Under the pieces are notes generated by a model, which was given only the letters and a program-made list of their open reading frames with translations, did no database searches and was not told the origin of the DNA. From NCBI GenBank assembly GCA_020650975.1, contig JAIPMN010000824.1, positions 6,942 through 70,941 on the forward strand: DNA of 64,000 nucleotides, in the 5' to 3' direction. The translations under genes and the position numbers were made by a program. This document shows, piece by piece, positions 45,830 through 64,000 of this stretch (positions are counted from its first letter, which is position 1; every line of letters begins with the position of its first letter). The stretch comes from Apostichopus californicus (lineage: Eukaryota; Echinodermata; Holothuroidea; Aspidochirotida; Stichopodidae).

Positions 45830-46960
45830 GCTGTTTCTCAATTGAAAAGATCACCAAGATTCTTGTACTCATGTTGATCTATTTACAAATGACTTTCACT
45901 GACTGAAGTATATCAAATACCAGTTCAGGTATGAAGTTCATTCAAGCGTTCATTTGGAGTCATCGTGGTTACAATTAATATGTCAAACTTTGACCTCTGG
46001 TGATATCAAATGATCTCTTGACTTTAGAAACAGGATTCTTATTGATTCACATTCCAAGTATGAAGTTCATCAAAGCTTTACCTTCAGATTTGTTTACAAG
46101 ATTTTTAGAACTCTACATCTGGGGACCTCAGAGGGCCTTAAGCCTCTAGGGTTCTTGTACTTTCTGAAGAACTTACCTACATCGTAAGTACACATCCAAT
46201 CTTTACCCTGGTGACCTCAGATGATCTTTGAACTCTACAATCGATAGAACTCTTTCTGTACTCGAGTGAATCCATCAGTAGTATGGCCAAGCCTTCCTTT
46301 AGCAGTCATTGTTTACAAGGTTATACTTTTGACATCTGGCGTACTCAATTGCCTTCAAGTTAGAACTACAACCGATAGGATTCTTGCAATTTCTAGAGTA
46401 AATCTACATAACAGTGTGAGATTATACCAGTTATTACACCAATGTGAGATCCATCTTAGATTTCTGTTTGGAATCACCATTCTTCACTACATTTTCAAAC
46501 TTTTGACCCCTGGTGACCTCAAAGGACTACAAAAAATAATAGAATGCTTAAACTTCTAAAGTGGCTCCATATACCAAGGATAAAATGTGTGTCCAAACTT
46601 TACTTTTAAGTTTATTGTGTTGATTGTTATTTTGACCCCAACTATTATTTGACTTATATAAAAAACAATTGTCAATTCCTTTAAATCACGAAGGTGAACC
46701 TATATACTTAATTTAAATTCATTCAAACTTCCGTGAGGAATTCTTCATGTTATCAAGGTTTGCAGAGTTTGACATCTGATGACCTCTTTGTAAACAATAG
46801 AGTTGTTTTACTGACTAAGAAAAATCCACATACCATGTGTGAACTTAATCCATTCTGTAAGTGTTTTACAAGCCAAGAGTGTCACACACACACACATACA
46901 CACACATATGCCATCACATGGGTTTATTTGGTAAAGACTCTTTGGTAAAGGTCACAAACA
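45830..46960 (-). repeat. Long GGTCA-type monomer array with CA-rich head
   Basis: About seven monomers are read as TTTGACC(T/C)CTGGTGACCTCA, GATAGRATTCTT, ACTC, CACATNCCAAGTATGAAGTTCA and CAAAGCTTTACC. It ends at a head with AGTGTCACACACACACACATACA and ATCACATGG. It lies between the two convergent genes and stops just short of the probable PRKX poly(A) site. Confidence 0.85.
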
Positions 46961-46989
46961 TTTGTGAAACGTGAGAGAAAAAACAAGCA

Positions 46990-49900
46990 AATTTGATACA
47001 AAGTTGTACAAATTTATTGCATATTCTGTCTCGCCCATTAATAGGGCACACAAGGCATATAGAATATATACATAACAAGTAGCACACATCTTTCTCAATT
47101 TACATATATACAATAAATAAGGCCAGACAAAACAAAATATCCCCCATGGAAAAAAAAAATATAGAAAATATTTAAAATTCCTGTAACGAGACTAAAAATT
47201 ACTCCCATTTCAATTGAAACACAGCATCATATTATCTGACTGTAAAACTAAACAGGCACTATCAAATTCATGAGATCTGCAATCTGTAAATTATTTAGTA
47301 TACAACTTCATATGAATTTTTTTTAGAAGCCATTGATAGAATGAAGACTCTTTAGTTTCTACTGAATGAATACATAATTGAACTAAGGTATAGAAAAAAG
47401 TCAGAATATGAAATTTCCACTTCAAAGATTAAGCATATAAAAGTAAACTTTCTATCTATCAATATTTCATCTCTATTTGATCATGATTTATGCAATACTT
47501 ACATTAGTTTTGATCATGATGTTTTATTATACAGAACAATATCAGTTTTGTTTTCTCTCTTTACCAAGGAGATTTGCATATCATCTGAATACATGTAAAA
47601 GTAAGGACACAACTAGGTGAAGGAACTCTAACATTGATGTGAACAATATCTGATTACTGGTGCAAACTTAAAAGTCCAATTCTATACTGCTTTCAATAGG
47701 AATAACTTTCTCTGAATGTCCTAGTCCATATTCAGCTTATTTGGTCTATTGTGTGGAGACATGATACATCTGAAGCAACAAAAGAAAATGGACAACATTG
47801 AATTTGAGGGTCTTATTTAGCTGGTAGACCTTTGTAAATCATGACAGCCATGATTTCAATCCAACATACTGATGTCAGCTCTCTTTTGTTCTAACAAATC
47901 ACTTTCCATGTAGATAATGCTTACTTGTAACAAGAATTGAATTGAATTCCAGAATGTTTTAACATTTAGTATTTTTAATATACCACAAACTGATTCTGCA
48001 GGGTATGCAAAGGTTTTCATAATTTGCAGTACAATGTAATCGCAGGTTGTCATCATGTGATCAATGTTAGGAGATCTGCATATTGTTAGGCATCTTTAGC
48101 AAAGTTAAAGGGTAAACTGTTCATACTGGGTATGAAACAGGTAGCTTGGTTATCACTGGTGTGAATATTTATACCGATGTAAAATAGTTACAACTTCTAA
48201 AAAGGATTCCATTCATGCTTAATTTAGAAAACTCTAGAAAAGAATGAAATATTAAATTCACAGTCCTCACAAGAAACTCACACACATAACACCCCCTGTG
48301 AGTATCTTGAGAAATACTGTTAAATGTGTCTCTATTTAGTACCATTCAGTTAAGGCAGTGTGCTGGTGTTTTTGTGTATGTGAAGGAAAGTGGGAAGAGA
48401 CGTGGGTGAACAGTTGAAATATATTTCATCTTAAAACTTAGGAACTAATAAACTATATTTACAACAACCTAGACAACAATGCTAGTGTAAGAAACAAGCA
48501 TATAGTTACCAATGAAGTGGGAACAGACCAAAACAGTCTACATGGGGTTACTACACAGGTGCTACACAATATATATGTATATTAACTAACAGGCAAAGTA
48601 GATATCAGGGCCTTACCCAAGCATCAGCTGGAATTTCAGCATATATTTACCTCTCCTACTTTGAAAATGCAACATTCTGAACATTATTCTGACGAGAAGT
48701 TTGGAAAAGTGAAGTTTTTCACGGTATTACCTTCTTTTGAAAACAATGTCTGGTTGACTTTAATCGCTACTATTAAAGCATATTTTGTAACATATGCTGG
48801 GTGGGGCCTTTGGGTTGATACAGCAAGGTACGAAAACATTAATACATAATAAGGACAGTTGCGTGAATCTGCAGCAATAATTAAGGAAGACATATTTCTT
48901 GTGGCTATTAAATTACATTTTATAACATCTTGTAGAACAAAGTTAGCCTTTTACCAAATTGCAAAGTTAGACAAATAATTTATATTAGTTGGTAGAAGGT
49001 GGCCACACCTAGTACATGAAATATACATTACTCTTACATGAATAAACATTATTTACTCAGAAATAACTTTAAAGTTCTACTTAGTGTTTGAACATTATTT
49101 GTTTATCTCCTGTTCCATGACTCATGTCAATGGCAGTACAATATACATCTTGATATACAAATTGACGATTGCTCCCGTTATAACCTTTAACCCTGATTGA
49201 CTTGTCATTCTACTAAGGCACAAAACCTCTAAATGTACTACCATTGTCAGCAGGCAGTATATAGATCAAAACATAACTGTTATGCACAGGGAACAGAATC
49301 CCTGTCCTATCATGCATGAAGTTTGCACAATTTGCTGCACATTCCCTCTCTCTTTGGCAATCAACAAATTTTTGAAAGAATAATTGTTTTGCATGTTTCA
49401 CATAAAAAGAAACAAAAGCCTCAAATAGAAAGACTAATATGTGAGGGTTGCTAATTAACACTTCTGTCCTTATTGATAATTGTGTAGACATTGTTTTAAG
49501 TCCTTGCTGTCTGTTCACATGGCCCATGCTTTACCAAATATAATAGTGTTATAACACTAAATGGGTTCATTAAGATCACAGCCTAAACTCCTTTACCTAA
49601 AGCTGTCACCATATTGAGGAGGGGATTGACAGAATGCACTGCATCTTGTCCCATCCCTTACCACGTTCAATGGAGGTAATATAAAGATGAGCAAGTTTGA
49701 TATCATTCAGTGTATGTTGTTACCACAATGGCTGTTGTAAGCTCAACTGGTATTAGTTTGTTCACGATCTTGTCTACTTCACAAGGTGATAAAATGTTAT
49801 ATTTTAGCTGGTTGTTTTGTCTTTGAATAAACATGTTTAGAACCTACATAAACAGTTATTCTTAGGGTAATTAGAGGCAGCACTAGAGGCATTCTAGTAG

Positions 49901-51246
49901 CTTGATATCAAGAGGTACTTTTCTCCCACTACCAGTATATACTGAAGGATATCAACTATATATTACCTCCATTGAACATGGATACAATTACCTTATTCAA
50001 TGTACAGAAAATGAACATGAATGGCATGTGATGAAAACCCTTCCCTCCAGCCTAAACATTCTGACACCTTCACTGCCATACATAGCAACCCTAAATCTGT
50101 GATCAAGGTTGCAAGTTCATGTCTAATACAAAAGTCAGGTGTTTTGGGGGGTGTAATACCATCTTTTGACAAGCAATGTGGGCAAAATATTATAATTCGT
50201 ACAAACATTACTAGCAAGCAGGAATGTTGTAGCGCAATTGACATTAGCAAAGTCACTATCAAGGTTCCTTCACACACCACATAAGAAGATGATTCCATGT
50301 TTTCTGTGTGTATCAGAAATAGAAACACAATATGAGATACTGTTGATCTTCAAAACACTGTCCTCTTGCAAATTATGGAAGCTTGAGAGTAACTTCAATT
50401 CCATTCACTTTGGCTTAGCTCTGCTTTCAAACGAAATCAACCTTATAATGCCCCCCCCCCCCCCTTCTCATACTTTCAAAGAGGTGATATGATAATCATT
50501 TTTAAATATCAGGGAGGAAGAAAGAAACATTCCAACTGTTGTTACTGATAGAATGCACCCGGTGCTTTGCAATGAACTACAAACGTTCATCAATTGAGTA
50601 ACGGATTCATTCAGATGTTCATGTTAATACATGCTAAAAGAAACAAAAACAAAAATCTGGCTGAAGCTCATTCTTGAGAAAATGTTTAGCAAATTACTAT
50701 CCCTATCAAAAAAACTGAAAAAACCTCTTCATCTTGGGCAGAAAAATATGATTGACCTTTGTCCTACTCTTCCTGTGCAGTCTCTTTTGTTCTACTAACA
50801 AGGCTAACAAGGGAGGATTGTTACTAGTTTTGGTCAAAGCCCTATGAACAATATCTGTTTCAAAAATATTTCATATTTTGGACAATCTACTGTAACCTAA
50901 AATTTCCATTGACCTCTAAACCTTATACAACTATTGTGCCCCCTACCCCTCACCCCATCACCGAACCATAGACAAATGTCATTATATTCATCCAGATCGA
51001 AGTCATAGTCATAGCCATGTTCGCTTTTAATCTCGCAACTGGATGGCTTTATTAGATTCATAACTTGATGGTAGGCAGTTTTCTCAGCAGCTGGTCCACT
51101 TCGATGTTTCCTGATCATGGGTGGCGTAAGTATGCAGCAAAATGAGGAAAGAATCAAGGGCTATTATGAACCAGCTAAACCACAAACCTGTGGTTACAAA
51201 GTGACTACGTAATGGTCTATAGAACGTACACACAATCTGCCATACA
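46990..51246 (-). other. Probable long PRKX 3' UTR
   Basis: About 4.2 kb of AT-rich sequence follows the PRKX stop codon and is free of the GGTCA monomers that crowd both sides. A minus-strand AATAAA (47013-47018) near its far end would make a fitting poly(A) signal. A C14 tract is at 50451-50464. Frames inside it (49213-49527, 49993-50328) resemble nothing known. That this is one transcribed UTR is an inference. Confidence 0.4.
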
Positions 51247-63543
<12,297 letters not shown>

Positions 63544-63599
63544 TTAAAGCCGTGGTAGAAAAGAAAAGTTTAAAGTTGTATTTACACTCATCGATACTT

Positions 63600-63860
63600 G
63601 CCCATTTCCTTTACCATGGGTGTAGGGGAACTATTTTCCTTTGTTGGTTTGGGGATGGTTTAAGGATAGTTGGGGGGTTGGTTATAGTCAGGTGGGTGTT
63701 GGTTTTTAGATATGGTGGGCATTGTTTTAGGTCTGGGGTTGTTATGAGGTTGGTTGGGGGTTGTCTTTAGGTCGGTTGGGAGTTGCATTTAGGTCAGTTC
63801 TGGGGTGGGTTTAAGGTCGGTTGGGGTTGTGTTTAAGTTGGTTGTGCACTGGTTAGGGTT
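63600..63860. repeat. G/T-rich degenerate minisatellite
   Basis: Irregular units of about 25-35 bp around GGTCGGTTGGGGGTTG and TTTAGGTC, strongly G-biased on the plus strand. It stands about 90 bp upstream (in transcript sense) of the PRKX exon 63392-63511. Runs of GGG and GGGG are frequent. Confidence 0.75.
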
Positions 63861-64000
63861 TGAGCAGGAGATAATGAGGCAGAGAGGATTAAGCTGGGGA
63901 TATTGTTCAAACATACTCTAAAGTACAGTATGCATAACTGCCTGTATACCAGCCTTTGCATCCTCCTAAATCTCTCCCCTCCACACCCTCCTACCTCCCA
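63861..64000. other. PRKX intron at window edge
   Basis: No exon is visible between 63512 and the right edge, so the next upstream PRKX exon lies outside the window. Confidence 0.5.

Noticed and set aside
49213-49527. 104-codon minus-strand frame downstream of PRKX
   Set aside because: No known motif; lies in the probable PRKX 3' UTR.
49993-50328. 111-codon minus-strand frame
   Set aside because: Overlaps another long frame on the plus strand in AT-rich non-coding sequence; no family features.

Overview
This window is intron-rich animal nuclear DNA. All coding evidence is in short exons with GT/AG borders, and the introns are filled with AT-rich sequence, minisatellites and degraded mobile elements. 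The proteins are clear orthologues of human genes but well diverged, and the dispersed repeats (GGTCA-rich monomer arrays with CA/TG heads, aggccta-rich sequence) suggest a marine deuterostome invertebrate, most likely an echinoderm. That assignment is an inference, because I could not run a search. There is one 10-N assembly gap at 38770-38779.

Four host genes are present. (1) BAP18/C17orf49, a SANT-domain chromatin subunit, + strand, 616-5950; its first coding exon lies off the left edge. (2) PBK/TOPK mitotic kinase, - strand, 10569-16527, complete in six coding exons (328 aa). (3) MFSD1 lysosomal transporter, + strand, 17990-41888, complete in sixteen coding exons (523 aa). (4) The C-terminal third of a PRKX-type AGC kinase, - strand, 51247-63511; its 5' exons lie beyond the right edge. 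BAP18 and PBK converge on a spacer holding a decayed LINE. PBK and MFSD1 start head to head, with about 1.46 kb between their start codons. MFSD1 and PRKX converge. The coding exons of PBK and MFSD1, and those of BAP18 and PRKX inside the window, join in a continuous reading frame at every junction I checked. The genes do not form one pathway: they are a chromatin reader subunit, a cell-cycle kinase, a lysosomal transporter and a cAMP-family kinase.

The rest is accessory sequence. A 26-unit, 16-bp minisatellite just after the BAP18 stop codon carries a perfect AP-1 site (TGACTCA) in about 22 units. A dispersed monomer family found in at least nine places carries exact DR1 nuclear-receptor elements (AGGTCAAAGGTCA). 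There is an intact 362-bp hAT-type MITE with an 8-bp target duplication, two same-orientation copies of a ~0.65-0.75 kb foldback-headed element inside MFSD1, an inverted pair of ~0.4 kb elements in a PRKX intron, a pogo-like relic, two LINE fragments, tRNA-derived SINE pieces, and about ten unrelated minisatellites. I found no new multi-gene system. The strongest leads are the two repeat families that carry regulatory motifs, and a PBK that has lost the C-terminal PDZ ligand for which the vertebrate protein is named.
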